From Cheiracanthium punctorium (Eukaryota > Arthropoda > Arachnida > Araneae > Cheiracanthiidae): 64,000 bases of DNA. The translations under genes were made by a program, and so were the position numbers. Positions 12,601 through 21,840 of the stretch are shown here, one piece after another; position 1 is the first letter of the stretch, and each line of letters starts with the position of its first letter. A model generated the notes under the pieces. The model saw nothing but the letters and a program-made list of their open reading frames with translations, had not been told where the DNA came from and did no database searches. The stretch is from positions 558,001 through 622,000 of the forward strand of contig JAWZYV010000169.1 of NCBI GenBank assembly GCA_038373885.1. The letters run 5' to 3'.

Positions 12601-13952
12601 CTATTAGTAGGACGATAAACACCGTGGTGTGGTAGATAATACGTCACCGCTGGCTCTTCTTCTTCAATTATCTCTACCATGTGACCCATTGTCTGGTATT
12701 CTCGAATAAAATTACGATATAAAATCAGCATTTCCGGATTTTTGACTAACCTTTTCCATAAGGCCTCGAGTCTATTCAAAGCTGTCTGTTTGGAGTCCCC
12801 TAAACAACTGGGATCCTTAGCTAAAGGCATCTGTACTATAAAGCGACCAGATTCATCCCTTTTGAAGGTATTTAAGAAATGCTGTTCACAAATTCGTTCT
12901 TCTTCAGATTTAACGACCGGATTTTCCACGTCCGTTAAATTTTCTATTTCCCAAAATAATCTAATATTTTTGTCTAATTCATCAAGGGTTGAAATAAGAC
13001 CACAATGAAAGTCAGGACTAGTGTTTTCATGACGCATAATACCACTAGCAGTGAAGCCGAACACAGTATCTTGTAATATCAAATTACCTCCAGCTAATTT
13101 CAATTTTTCAGGTTTTAATAAATCAAAAATTAACTGATTTCCAAGCAACATATGTATTTTACTCGGTAAATGAAAGGATTTATCTGATAGATTAATGCCG
13201 TCAGGAATTTTTATCCCCTTCATATCAAGTTTACACGTTGGTGTAAAATCTGTAATACTTTCGACAACCAAACAATCAATTATTCTTCTAAACTGACCTT
13301 CCTTATTTGAAATTGCAATTGAAACCTCATGCTTTATTTTATGAGATGCACCTCCAATACCCGAAACTAAGGTGTTTATTTTTCGAAGCCTTAATCCTAA
13401 AGCTAACGCAGTATCCAACGTGATAATATTCACCATAGAACCGCAATCAAGAATTGCCTTTATCGGGAACTTATTTCCAACGTTATTTTCACCAAAAACA
13501 AGAACAGTACTTAAAACCACGCTTTGTTTATTTTTTCCCGATACGAAACTCGAACCAATAAATCCTTCCTCTTTCCCAGCTGGTAATGCAGACTGACTGA
13601 CACCTTGGTACGGAGGCGAAAAGGGTGGAGAATTCACATTTAACTCGGAATTTACTGCTTCCGTTTTCAAGTGGTTAGTAGTTTCTTGGAGCGAATGCTT
13701 ATGATTATCGACACTCTTATTCAAACTTCTACACAATAAGGAATTATGCCGTTTAGAACAGAAACAATTTCGAACACTAGGGCAATTCGATAATTTATGC
13801 AATGGAGATAAACAATTTATACAAAGATTATGACTTTTTACTACATCAAATCTTTCATTAACTTTCATTGAATTGAAGCGTTTACATTTAAATAAACTGT
13901 GTGCTTGTTTGCATAAAGCACAATTATTAGGCTGAGATTTCGAAAGAAGCAC
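9648..13952 (-). CDS. BEL/Pao pol polyprotein (probably inactive)
   Basis: A long frame of 1,434 codons from a GTG used here as first residue; the open frame actually runs back to 14018 and is continuous with gag except for one TAA. Domains: three Cys/His knuckles at about residues 11-75 (CALC..H..C, CINC..H..C, CFC..H..C); an aspartic protease with ILDCG at 167-171; reverse transcriptase about 435-600 with TADI (Asp502); RNase H with Asp755, Glu799, Asp829 and Asp875; an integrase zinc finger (His1067/His1072, Cys1102/Cys1105); an integrase core with Asp1137, Asp1203 and Glu1255; and a C-terminal DUF5641-like region at about 1335-1430. The RT box normally YVDD-like reads YMNE (578-581), so both key acidic positions are altered. 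The protease also has DCG in place of the usual DSG or DTG. Everything else is open, so the element decayed recently or relied on other copies. Confidence 0.93.
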   Translation of the reverse strand: MLLSKSQPNNCALCKQAHSLFKCKRFNSMKVNERFDVVKSHNLCINCLSPLHKLSNCPSVRNCFCSKRHNSLLCRSLNKSVDNHKHSLQETTNHLKTEAVNSELNVNSPPFSPPYQGVSQSALPAGKEEGFIGSSFVSGKNKQSVVLSTVLVFGENNVGNKFPIKAILDCGSMVNIITLDTALALGLRLRKINTLVSGIGGASHKIKHEVSIAISNKEGQFRRIIDCLVVESITDFTPTCKLDMKGIKIPDGINLSDKSFHLPSKIHMLLGNQLIFDLLKPEKLKLAGGNLILQDTVFGFTASGIMRHENTSPDFHCGLISTLDELDKNIRLFWEIENLTDVENPVVKSEEERICEQHFLNTFKRDESGRFIVQMPLAKDPSCLGDSKQTALNRLEALWKRLVKNPEMLILYRNFIREYQTMGHMVEIIEEEEPAVTYYLPHHGVYRPTNSTTPLRVVFNASSVTSTGESLNSLQMNGGIIQEDLFSILLRFRIHKYALTADIRKMFRMVAIDESQRDLLRIVWKHNFEDPVKKYKLTTVTYGTSSAPYLATRSLKQLAIDDGKDYPLAAEVLLSDVYMNEILTGSDDLELGKKLQAQLVSLLQGACMQLHKWADSNPYLLPDELNEDKDLSFSNQNETKTLGLLWKPQTDSFSFKVSTKDEGGNNCEFTNRTVLSTIAKLFDPLGLLGPIIARAKIPMQTLWQLNLDWNDCLPPNLKSEWNSFVTALSSINLLVIPRYCLQHHSIRTEIHGFADSSEKAFGAVIYIRCVDANGQIIVNLLCSKSKVAPLRTITIPRLELNAAVLLSKLVKRSLQAIKIQIDDIYFWSDSSIVLAWIKRPPSHLKPFVRNRVSIIQALTKIECWHHVSSKENHADILSRGVNPDKIQECDLWWLGPPFLCQVEISEFSNPTSIENNDLFSREIKETPTSEMCGLLETVEPLDLISSCSSYTKLQRVLAWCKRFVNNARNPLQRETGCLKSYELNQSLWTIVKNIQGTNLANEIQCLSKGTPIPKSSKLLSLNPFLDSNDILRVGGRLKNSNLPVSQRHPILLPSHHHFTCVVIKYFHTLYFHTGVEATLANIRLKFWIVGARNIVKRILHSCITCRKVSARGSQQLMADLPAARVNVARVFSKVGIDFCGPFQLKPLQGRCKTVRKCFIAIFVCFSVKAIHLESVYSLSTEAFVAALKRFIARRGRPVEIYTDNGTNFVGTYNEYNKFLKTLFKSNEELENYLASEGIKWHFNPPSAPHFGGLWEAGVKSLKFHLRRVVGSVILSFEEFLTLVVQVEAVLNSRPLCPLSDDPNDLVALTPGHFLIGSSMLAMPDPDYSQVPQNRLNHWQLIEKLNQTFWKKWSSEYLNRLQQRPKWHKVTENFKEGDLVLVKPQENAWTLRWHLARIIKVHPAKDGIVRVVTLRSKSGIFKRPVTKIANLPFIN

Positions 13953-14018
13953 CTTCGGTTTAGAATGGAGGGGAATGTTCCTTTGCTTGTTTTGGTTATG
14001 AAAAGAAGCATTTAAACT

Positions 14019-14903
14019 TTAAAAAATTTGACATCTTTTTGACAAAAAGGAGAGAAAGTCTTCCCAGTCGGGAAATTCAGTACTGTCCAAGGTCATTTCG
14101 TATTGCCTACGAGTCTCATGATCTAGTTTGTTTAACACAATATTAACCAACATTTGCTGAGAAAGTTTGTCGGGTTTCAAATCAAACAATTCTAAAGAAC
14201 GAATATGCTTCTGAATGTTATCAAGTAGGGTTCTTAGATCCCTTGCCGATTCATTATTTAATTTATTCAAGGACAAAATAGAATTGATGTGAGATGATGC
14301 AATAACACGTTTATTCTCAAATCTTTGTTGCAAAGCGCCTAATAGGGAATCGAATGTATCATTCGGCGTTTGCAAATGTTTAGCTTCTCCCTTTAACGAA
14401 GCTTGCAAATAGTGCAGTTTTTGTTGATCTGTTAAACTTTCATTAGATGTGATAAGGGAGTCAAATTTTGAATTAAAGAGTCCCCATTCTTGATACGATC
14501 CGAAAAATTCTGGTAAATTTATTTGGGGTAATTTCACCTTTACATTTGTGCATACATTATTCGAAATAGAATGCTCTATGTTCTTGTCAGAAATATCAAC
14601 AACTTTACTAATAGAAGAGAGGAAAGATCTAATTCTTACCTCCTGTTCTTGCAATGCGTCATCGAGGATATCCAAATCATGTTCTTTATCGGCAATATTT
14701 ATTTCTTCCGGTAACTTATAATACTGGAGTCTCAATTCTTCACAATCGCTTTGTGTTTTTTTTAAAGAGTTCAATTTCAAGTCGAGTTCAATGTCTTTTT
14801 CCGAAGACGGAACAAAATCATCTAAATATTTGGTAAGGTTAGTTACCTTTGTTTTCGGGCTACCTAATTGCCTGTTCAACGTTACGAGAGTTTGTTTATC
14901 CAT
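14019..14903 (-). CDS. BEL/Pao gag-like protein
   Basis: 294 codons from ATG (14901-14903), 31 bp inside the 5' LTR. Residues about 121-270 match the DUF1759 gag-like region of BEL elements, recognisable by LPQINLPEFFGSYQEW and the later LHYLQASLKGEA motif. The N-terminal 120 residues are acidic and look alpha-helical, consistent with assembly. The frame ends at TAA (14019-14021), after which the same reading frame continues through 22 codons into the zinc knuckles of the pol frame. BEL elements normally encode gag-pol as one frame, so the TAA is either an inactivating point mutation or a read-through site. I favour mutation, given the altered RT box. Confidence 0.9.
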   Translation of the reverse strand: MDKQTLVTLNRQLGSPKTKVTNLTKYLDDFVPSSEKDIELDLKLNSLKKTQSDCEELRLQYYKLPEEINIADKEHDLDILDDALQEQEVRIRSFLSSISKVVDISDKNIEHSISNNVCTNVKVKLPQINLPEFFGSYQEWGLFNSKFDSLITSNESLTDQQKLHYLQASLKGEAKHLQTPNDTFDSLLGALQQRFENKRVIASSHINSILSLNKLNNESARDLRTLLDNIQKHIRSLELFDLKPDKLSQQMLVNIVLNKLDHETRRQYEMTLDSTEFPDWEDFLSFLSKRCQIF

Positions 14904-14934
14904 AGGTCCTCCGGCGATGATTAAGGACCAGAAA
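14904..14934 (-). other. BEL leader / primer-binding region
   Basis: Directly inside the 5' LTR the minus strand reads TTTCTGGTCCTTAATCATCG and continues to GGAGGACC before the gag ATG. A TGGTCCTT block a few bases inside the LTR is common in BEL leaders and marks the primer-binding area. I cannot assign the tRNA primer. Confidence 0.55.
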
Positions 14935-15178
14935 TGTTGCGATACGAAAAAAGTGGATTGTAAGGCGAATGATCAACAATTAATTTCTTTATTCTGTGAC
15001 TATTTAAGTTTAAATGAGTCAAGAGAGTACAGCGATGCCGCGTTTACGTCTTACAAATCGAGACGACTACTGGCGACTGGCGAAAATCACAGCTACCACC
15101 CAGAACCCATCGATAGGGTTGCCAGAAGCGGATTGGCGACAAGATACAAATATGAATAAGGTAATACAAGCAATAACA
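14935..15178 (-). repeat. BEL 5' LTR
   Basis: 244 bp with TG..CA ends, about 98.4 percent identical to 9151-9394. It would contain the promoter for the minus-strand element transcript. No clear TATA box can be singled out. Confidence 0.93.
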
Positions 15179-15183
15179 AGTAG
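15179..15183. repeat. Target site duplication AGTAG (right)
   Basis: Second copy of the 5-bp target site duplicated by BEL insertion; it pairs with 9146-9150. Confidence 0.9.
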
Positions 15184-15710
15184 GTTTGGAGAGAGGTCGA
15201 GACACAGTTTCATCCCAATGACATCACGGAAAGAGATAGTTACAGTTGTCCTGGAGTTCTCATCTGGTGAATCATTATGCTGAACGTGCGGACTGAGCTG
15301 CTCGTTTTCGACAGAGGTTCTGTAACCGGAGATGGTAATGACAGGAGGCGATCCTTCCACATGTGCGTCTGTTCCAAGGTGCCGTTGGAGCAGACTTCGT
15401 TTTTATAGATGACAGTTCACGGCCACACCGGAATCCTGCAGTTTAGGAGTTACTGGAAAGTGAAGACATCACTCAAATGGATTGGCCAGCATACTCCCTT
15501 GACTTAAATTCCACAGAACATGTGTGGGATGCTTTGGGGAGACGCCTTGCGGAACGATTACATCCTGCGGGGAGCACCCAACAACTGAAACATATGCTGA
15601 TTGAGGAATGGGCACTCTTACCTCAAGAACTATTGAGCATTCTGGTGCTGAGTATGGAGAGAAAGTGTCAAGCAACCATTTCAGTAAGGGGAGGGCATAG
15701 CCCATACTAA
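15179..15710 (+). pseudogene. Tc1-like transposase, C-terminal part
   Basis: This continues the transposase interrupted at 9150. In the frame beginning just after AGTAG the residues WREVETQFHPNDITERDSYS are typical of the Tc1 catalytic core. Further on come a D-D-x-x-RPH block (normally DDNARPH, second catalytic Asp), DITQMDWPAYSLDLNSTEHV with the third catalytic Glu, and a C-terminal GGHSPY followed by TAA. The W-W/G-G-I block is broken by a TGA near 15272 and there are frame changes around 15280-15460. The target-site TAG already created a stop in frame before the BEL insertion. Confidence 0.8.
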
Positions 15711-15879
15711 GGTAAGAAACATCTGCTTGTTGTTCTTCCTTTTGTATAGACAATCATGCGTAACGATACTATGAGTTCAACAAAGCATTTTTTTTATTTG
15801 ATTCCTGAATTTCATGTCTCACAGATGATTTCTCGTGGGGTTATGGCAAAAAGAACTCTTGCTGCTTAAGTTTTGCATA

Positions 15880-17754
15880 AATATAAACAGCAAGGATCCA
15901 GCAAAGGATTATCATACAATTAATCGTGTTTATCGTTTTATAAAGCAGTTGAAAAACTCTCCTTATAATAAGTTTTATGATATATATGCTGTATGTACAA
16001 TAAGATTTCTTCGTTGGGAAGAAAACTATTTAAAGGGCATTTTTCAATACAAAAGGGTTACAATAAAGGGTATTTTACAAGGGTACAATATTGCACTATA
16101 TTACACCTTCGTGGTTTATCGGCGCGTTTTTAATGGGTCATATACATCTTTTTTGTGCATTATGTAAATATTACAACAAATTTCCTTAATTTCTTTTTCA
16201 TTATTATTTTTTACTCCTTAGTGAAATCTGAGAAAACTAGGAAAAAAAACAGTTACTGATCTTAGTGATTAATGCACTTCACCCTAGTATACCGTTACAA
16301 ATAATAGGCACCGTGTACTAAGAAACCGAAAGTCAACAAACACAAGATTTTTTTTCCCTTTACACGCTTCAATTTTTTAACGGGAGATTATTTAAAACGT
16401 TCGGGCGGCCATACTTCTGAACACATAAGTTATTACACTTTACGTAAAAAAAAAGTCTAAAACTAGATTATTTTAATAAATTATTTTTCTTGGAAACAAC
16501 ATGCTGCTTGGCAAATGATGTTGACGCTACGCATGTTCACAGAAAGAAAGAAAAAGCTTGCTTGCGTCTTCAGTGATTAAGTTACTACGCTGATAGATGC
16601 CGACGAAGAAAGTGTCGCTTTGTGCATGTCATATATACTGTTGTTAGTTCCATCCTTCAAGATTTAAAGGGATGATAAACGAGTTAATTTGTATGTCTCC
16701 ACTTGAATTTTTATGAAAAGAAAGCCTGAGACCGTGCGTGACATACTGCACGTTGTTTTCAAAAGCGTTTATAAATAAAAATATTTCAAATGTATACTTT
16801 TTTAAAGCAAAATGAAACTGATGCGTTGCGCGTGTTTTGTTGATCTGAGAAAATAAATAAGCTGTCGTAGAGCATATAATCAAAATAAATAAGTATAATT
16901 TCTTAAATCATTATTAAAACGAAATACCTATTTACAAAGTTTATTCAGTTCAAACACTTTCTTAGTTCTCTTTATTTTTATTTACATATTTATTTATTTA
17001 TTGTATGTAAGTAAACAGCTATTTCTCTTCTTGTTCTTAGCCAAAAAACCAAACACATACGAAAGGCAAAATTCTATAATTTACTTTATATCTTTAGTTG
17101 ATATAATATTTTTAAATATATTTATGTATGATATAAAATAAAATTGTACTTATGTAAGATTTAACTGGATAAGTAAAAGTTAATTATTTTGCAATGGTAT
17201 TAATTATGATATAATAGCAATTAGATTAAAAATAATCGTAAATAGCTCTAAACATTTATATATTTCAGTTCATTCTGTATTGTTTAAAACATTATTCGTC
17301 TCTCATACCTCAGAGAACATGTCTTCAGAACCCACTAGAAACTATTAACTCTATGCTTTGTAAATATGTTACATACTAGAAGCTAAAGCCCGTTGTTGAG
17401 GCAATTAAACGGGCGTTAGAAAAAATATCTGACAAAAATATGTCTACACTCAATATATTTAATCTAATCCAAAATAAATAACTTCATATTCAGTTATTAT
17501 TACATACCCAAATCGAATTTTATGCTCTTCAGGAAACGCGCGGAAGCTTGTGGCATTCGAAAGATCTCGATTTTTGCACACAGCTTTTCTTATATCCATG
17601 CAGATGATTTATTTGTAAAATATAAAATTAAACTATACACTGGAAATGGTTTTTCCGTAATCTGGAAAAACTATTTTAAAGGAATTGGAATCACACTTTC
17701 CTTTCAAAGCTTGATGACCGTGACGAATATGACGTCATATCAATTGCAACAGTT
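15880..17754. other. AT-rich DNA, no gene recognised
   Basis: Long AT-rich stretch with short open frames only. No recognised protein motif, RNA gene or mobile-element end is visible apart from simple A/T-rich runs. Confidence 0.5.
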
Positions 17755-17885
17755 CATTTTGTCACGCAGGTGATTCACTAATTTATTCTCGGAAATAAAA
17801 TGGAGCTGAAAATAGCAAAAAAAAAATTCGCTTAAAAATTAGGGGGAAATTTCAAGCGGATCGTATAAACGGTGCAGGTGTTATT
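17755..17885 (+). repeat. Dispersed repeat fragment
   Basis: Shares GTCACGCA, GATTCAC-like, CTCGGA, ATGGAGCTGAAAATAGC and AAGCGGATCGTATAAACGGT blocks with positions 37-215. It is a diverged second copy of the repeat at the left edge of the window. Confidence 0.6.
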
Positions 17886-18063
17886 ACACTTTTTCTGCTT
17901 TTTAATCTTTTTGAACTTTTTAATCTTCTTGGAGTAATGACGGTAAAATATTTATATTAAAGTGGTTTCCCGGAATGGTTACAGAGTGAGTCAGGGATCA
18001 GCGTAACTATATAGTAGGAAAATTTCCGTTATCAGTGATAATTTTTAAAGAGATGATTTAATA

Positions 18064-19550
18064 TCTAATATATAAAATTCTCCTGTCCCAGTGTTAGTCA
18101 CCTAACACCTCCGAAACCACTCGACCAATTTAAATGAAATTTTCTATGTATATTCGCTAGGTCATAGAATAGGTTTTTAACTATGTCTCATACCCCTAAG
18201 TCATAAGGGCGGTCCACCCCAAAATTTTTAGCCCCCGAGTGCTATTCATTTCAATCAGGATTTCTGTGTAGACATTAGCGTGTCGAATCACTTTTCAAAT
18301 GTTTGCTAGATAATGTGGAGAGGGGGGGGGGAAGTTAATAAAATGTTGAAAGTCGCACAAGGTTTGCAATTTTTGATAATTGATCGCTAAATGTGGTGCC
18401 AAAACGCCACAATTTATTATAAATATATTTCGCGTATGGTTAGAAAACGCCTGGCGTATATTGTAAAAGAGTTTTATTAGGCGATTTTAATATAGATTTC
18501 TATTCCGAAGAAGTTCTCTGTGGAACAAGAAAGGAAAACACGGTACACTCGTGGATTATGATGCCCATTCCAAACAGCATTTAAAATGTCTTTGCGGTAT
18601 AGTTGGAATATGCCTACAGGAAGAATATGCCTGGCGAAGATTGTAAAACAATTTCAGTAGGCGATTTTAAGATAGATTTCGATTCCAAAGATGCGTTTTA
18701 TGGTACAAGAAAGAGTTGATTCCTATTTTAACATCGCCACTCTCGCCAACCTAAAAAATCCCCGTACTTTGGCGAGCTTTGCAGTCATGGGTCTCTAGGA
18801 GTTATGCACAAGTTTTAACGGTACTTACGTATTATCCCGGCGGTCCGGCAAGACAAGCAATTTTTCACCAAGATAAATGCCGGGCACATGAAATTGTTGA
18901 TGGTTTGGAATTCCATTGTACGATACGGTAAGTACCGTTTCAACGCTCCCAAAAGAATCAGATGAAAACTAAAGTAAACAAACTAGCGATAAACGCACCA
19001 GTTAAGGAATCGGAAGACACTTAATTATTAAAACTACATTAATTGGCAATTCAAAATAAATAAAAATGTAACGGCATGCTTTACTTACATGTTGTTCCAA
19101 ATCGAAAATTTTATTTCTAAATTACGATTGCCACATTAATGCAAAAAATCGTCATGGTAACTGTATATGTTTAATGATCGCCACCTTGGCAAGAGTCGAG
19201 GCGTTAAAGTAGGAATCAAACCAAGAAAGACAAACCGGTACATTCATGGATTATGATGCACATTCGAAACAAGATATAAAACGATGAAGTATAGTTGTAA
19301 TATACTTGGCGAAGATTGTAAAATAGTTTTAGTAGGCGATTTTAAGATAGATTTCGATTCCAAAGATGGGTTTTACGAAACAAGCAAGAAAAATACAGCA
19401 CAGTCATGAATAATGATACACTTTTGAAACTTAATGGAATAAGTAAGAAAAATAGGGACAACGTATAACTAATGATACGATTTTAATATATAGCACTATA
19501 GTGCATATTTAAAACCTGAAAGTGTTTCAGATTTTCATGCTTTTTTCTTT
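18064..19550 (+). repeat. Long direct repeat, unit 1
   Basis: Unit 1 and unit 2 (19958-21466) share the terminal block, the GTGGAGAGGGGGG homopolymer, GAAAGTCGCACAAGG, several TAGGCGATTTTAA-type minisatellite units and a GTTTCAGATTTTCAT end block in the same order, offset by about 1.9 kb. Unit 1 lacks about 50-75 bp near 18920 that unit 2 retains. Confidence 0.85.
18715..19220. mobile_element. Nested TIR element, copy 1
   Basis: The ends GTTGATTCCTATTTTAAC and GTTAAAGTAGGAATCAAAC are near-perfect inverted repeats. The flanking CAAGAAAGA appears on both sides, suggesting an 8-9 bp target duplication (a hAT- or MULE-like size). No transposase is encoded. The same insertion at the same place is found in unit 2 (20585-21142), so it predates the duplication. 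Confidence 0.75.
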
Positions 19551-19669
19551 CCAAACATGTACCCTGTAAGGAAAGTATTGTAATCATGAAAAAATTCGAC
19601 TTCGAGATTTTGATGTATTAACACGTTTTGAGGTCTTCTGAATTCATTTATGCTATTTTTACGAGATGT

Positions 19670-19678
19670 ATGTCTGTA

Positions 19679-19709
<31 letters not shown>

Positions 19710-19722
19710 TTGTGTGTATGTG
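19670..19722. repeat. (TG)n microsatellite
   Basis: TGTG dinucleotide run with a TATGTATG flank, lying between the two long Helitron repeat units. Confidence 0.95.
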
Positions 19723-19957
19723 ATTGAACACGATAGCTCCTAAATGGGGCATTCGATTGAGCTCAAATTGATATATATGTTATAAACCACCATCGTAAGA
19801 CCGACATTGATTTTGATGTGTATAGAACTGATAGTTTTTCTACTGGGCTACTACAAAGATTTCTTTTACATTATGGCTTATGGGGGGGGGGAAATTCTTG
19901 AAAGTGCTCTAGCGTTTAAACGGTACATTTGATTGAACTCATATTGGGTATATCTTA

Positions 19958-21466
19958 TAAATAAAATTCTCATGTCACAGTGTTAGTTACCATACTCCTC
20001 CAAAACGGCTCAACCGATTTTAAAGAAATTTTACATGTATATTCGTTAGGTCTGCGAATATGATTTTGTCTCATACCCCTAAGTCACAAGGGCGGTCCAC
20101 CTCAAAATTTTTAGCACCAGAGTGCTAATAAGTTCAATCAGGATTTTTGTCTAGGCATTAGCGCATCGAGTCCCTTTTCAAATGTGTTTGCCAGATAACG
20201 TGGAGAGGGGGGGGGCGTTAATAAAATGTTGAAAGTCGCACAAGGATTTGCAATTTTTGATAATGGATCGCTAAATGGGGAGCCAAAACGTGACAATTTA
20301 TTATAAATATATTTCGAGTATAGTTAGAAAACGCCTGGCGTATATTGTAACACAGATTTATTAGGCGATTTTAATATTGATTTCTATTCTGTAGAAGTGC
20401 TTTGTTGAACAAGAAAGGAAAACACTGTACACTCATGGATCATGATTCCCATTTCATGTCTTTGCGGCATAGTTGGAATATGCCTATAGGACGAATATGC
20501 CTGGCGAAGATTGTAAAACAGTTTCAGTAGGCGATTTTAAGATAGGTTTCGATTCCAAAGATGTGTTTTATGGTACAAGAAAGAGTTGATTCCTATTTTA
20601 ACACCCCCACTCTCGCCAACCTAAAAAATCCCCGTACTTTGGCGAGCTTTGCAGTCATGGGTCTCTGGGAGTAATGCACAAGTTTCAACGGTACTTACGT
20701 ATTATCCCGGTGGTCCTCCAAGACAAGCAATTTTCACCAAGATAAATGCCGGGCACATGAAATTGTTGATGGTTTGGAATACGATTGGCAATAGTTTGCC
20801 AGCAAATTTGACGAAAAAGTAGTTTGGTGAAAGTGACCGCCGGCATAATACATACGTACCGTTTCGGCGCTCCCAAAAGAACCAGATGAAAACTAAAGTA
20901 AACAAATTAGCGATAAACGCACCAGATAAGGAATTTGAAGACACTTTATTATTACAACTACATTAATTGGCAATCCAAAATAAATAAAAATGTAACGGCA
21001 TGCAGTGCTTACATGTTGTTCCAAATCGCCATTTTATTCTAAATTATAATTGCCACATAAATGCAAAAAATTGCCATTGTAACTGCAAATGTTTAATGAT
21101 CGCCACCTTGGCAAGAGTCGAGGCGTTAAAGTAGGAATCAACCCAAGAAAGACATACATGGTATACGCATGTATTATGATGCGCATTCGAAACAATATAT
21201 AGAACGATGAAGTGTAGTTGTAATATACATGGCGAATATTGTAAAATAGTTTTAGTAGACGATTTTAAGATAGATTTCGATTCCAAAGATGGGTTTTACG
21301 AAACAAGAAAAAAAATACAGCACAGTCATGAATAATATACACTTTCCAACTTAATGGAATATGAGAGAAAAATAGGGACGACGCATAAATTATGATACGA
21401 TTTTAATATATAGCGCTGTAGTGCGTATTTAAAATCTGAAAATGTTTCAGATTTTCATCCTTTTAT
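19958..21466 (+). repeat. Long direct repeat, unit 2
   Basis: Second copy of the unit described at 18064-19550. It begins with a second Helitron-like 5' sequence (TAAATAAAATTCTCATGTC), so the composite could also be read as two Helitrons in tandem sharing one 3' end. Confidence 0.85.
20585..21142. mobile_element. Nested TIR element, copy 2
   Basis: Same terminal repeats and internal blocks as 18715-19220 (for example CTCTCGCCAACCTAAAAAAT and GGCGAGCTTTGCAGTCATGG). At about 556 bp it is some 50 bp longer than copy 1, the difference lying near 20790-20850. It occupies the same relative site in unit 2. Confidence 0.75.
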
Positions 21467-21840
21467 TATTTTTTTTTTGACAAAATTTTTTATGGAATGA
21501 CTATGAATAAGTCTCAAGGCTAAACTATGTTTGTTTGTGGCTTAGATTTGATCACGCCATGTTTGTTCACTCTATTTCGTTAAGGGATTGATATTATTTT
21601 TTAGTAAAATTATTGTAATTAGCGATTTATATAAATGTAAAGAATAAATTACAATGAATTAAAAATATAAATATTTGGTATTGTGTTATTTTTATATTCC
21701 AGCATTGTTCACAGCGCTCCATGCCTCTTCCACTCATATACCACATCCTCACACACTTACAATAAGTTAGTCATTTCTTTCTACTAAAATAATCCTAGGA
21801 ATAATTTATATGGCAAAACAACGTTTGCCGGGTCAGCTAG

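Larger units (their letters stand above)
9151..15178 (-). mobile_element. BEL/Pao LTR retrotransposon, full length
   Basis: A 6,028-bp element on the minus strand, bounded by two 244-bp LTRs (TGTTGC...AATAACA as read on the + strand) and AGTAG target duplications. In element order it has the 5' LTR, a short leader, a gag frame, a single in-frame TAA, a pol frame, a purine-rich tract and the 3' LTR. The protease, RT, RNase H, integrase and DUF5641 order is that of BEL/Pao, with no chromodomain or envelope. It sits inside a Tc1 transposon. Four mismatches between the LTRs (about 1.6 percent) show insertion well after that Tc1 had decayed. An in-frame stop and a changed RT active site suggest this copy no longer moves autonomously. 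Confidence 0.95.
8360..15877 (+). mobile_element. Tc1-type transposon, split by a BEL element
   Basis: The left terminal repeat (CACGGGTGTGCAAAACTTAAGCA, after TA at 8358-8359) is mirrored by a shortened right end (GCTTAAGTTTTGCA, 15864-15877, followed by TA). Between them lie the N- and C-terminal parts of a Tc1-family transposase at 8641-9150 and 15179-15710. Removing the BEL insertion (9151-15178 plus one AGTAG copy) leaves an element of about 1.5 kb, the usual Tc1 size. A second member of the group sits at 23669-25240 with a similar terminal repeat. This copy has internal stops and is inactive. Confidence 0.8.
18064..21840 (+). mobile_element. Helitron (non-autonomous), clear ends
   Basis: The 5' end is TCTAATATATAAAATTCTCC after an A; the 3' end is GCCGGGTCAGCTAG before a T. 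A hairpin (GGCAAA, loop, TTTGCC, about 21812-21829) lies some 11 nt from the CTAG terminus. All four Helitron hallmarks are present. The 5' region, with its CTCATACCCCTAAGTC block, is of a type I associate with arthropod Helitron termini. No Rep/helicase frame is present. The interior consists of two long direct repeats with a nested DNA transposon in each. Confidence 0.85.

Noticed and set aside
18320..20220. Poly(G) runs as G-quadruplex regulators
   Set aside because: They are at the same relative place in duplicated Helitron units and are simple homopolymers, without the four-tract pattern.
20685..20944. Minus-strand frames within the Helitron
   Set aside because: Two overlapping frames are open in the nested TIR element, and neither resembles a known protein; the equivalent stretch in the first unit is interrupted.
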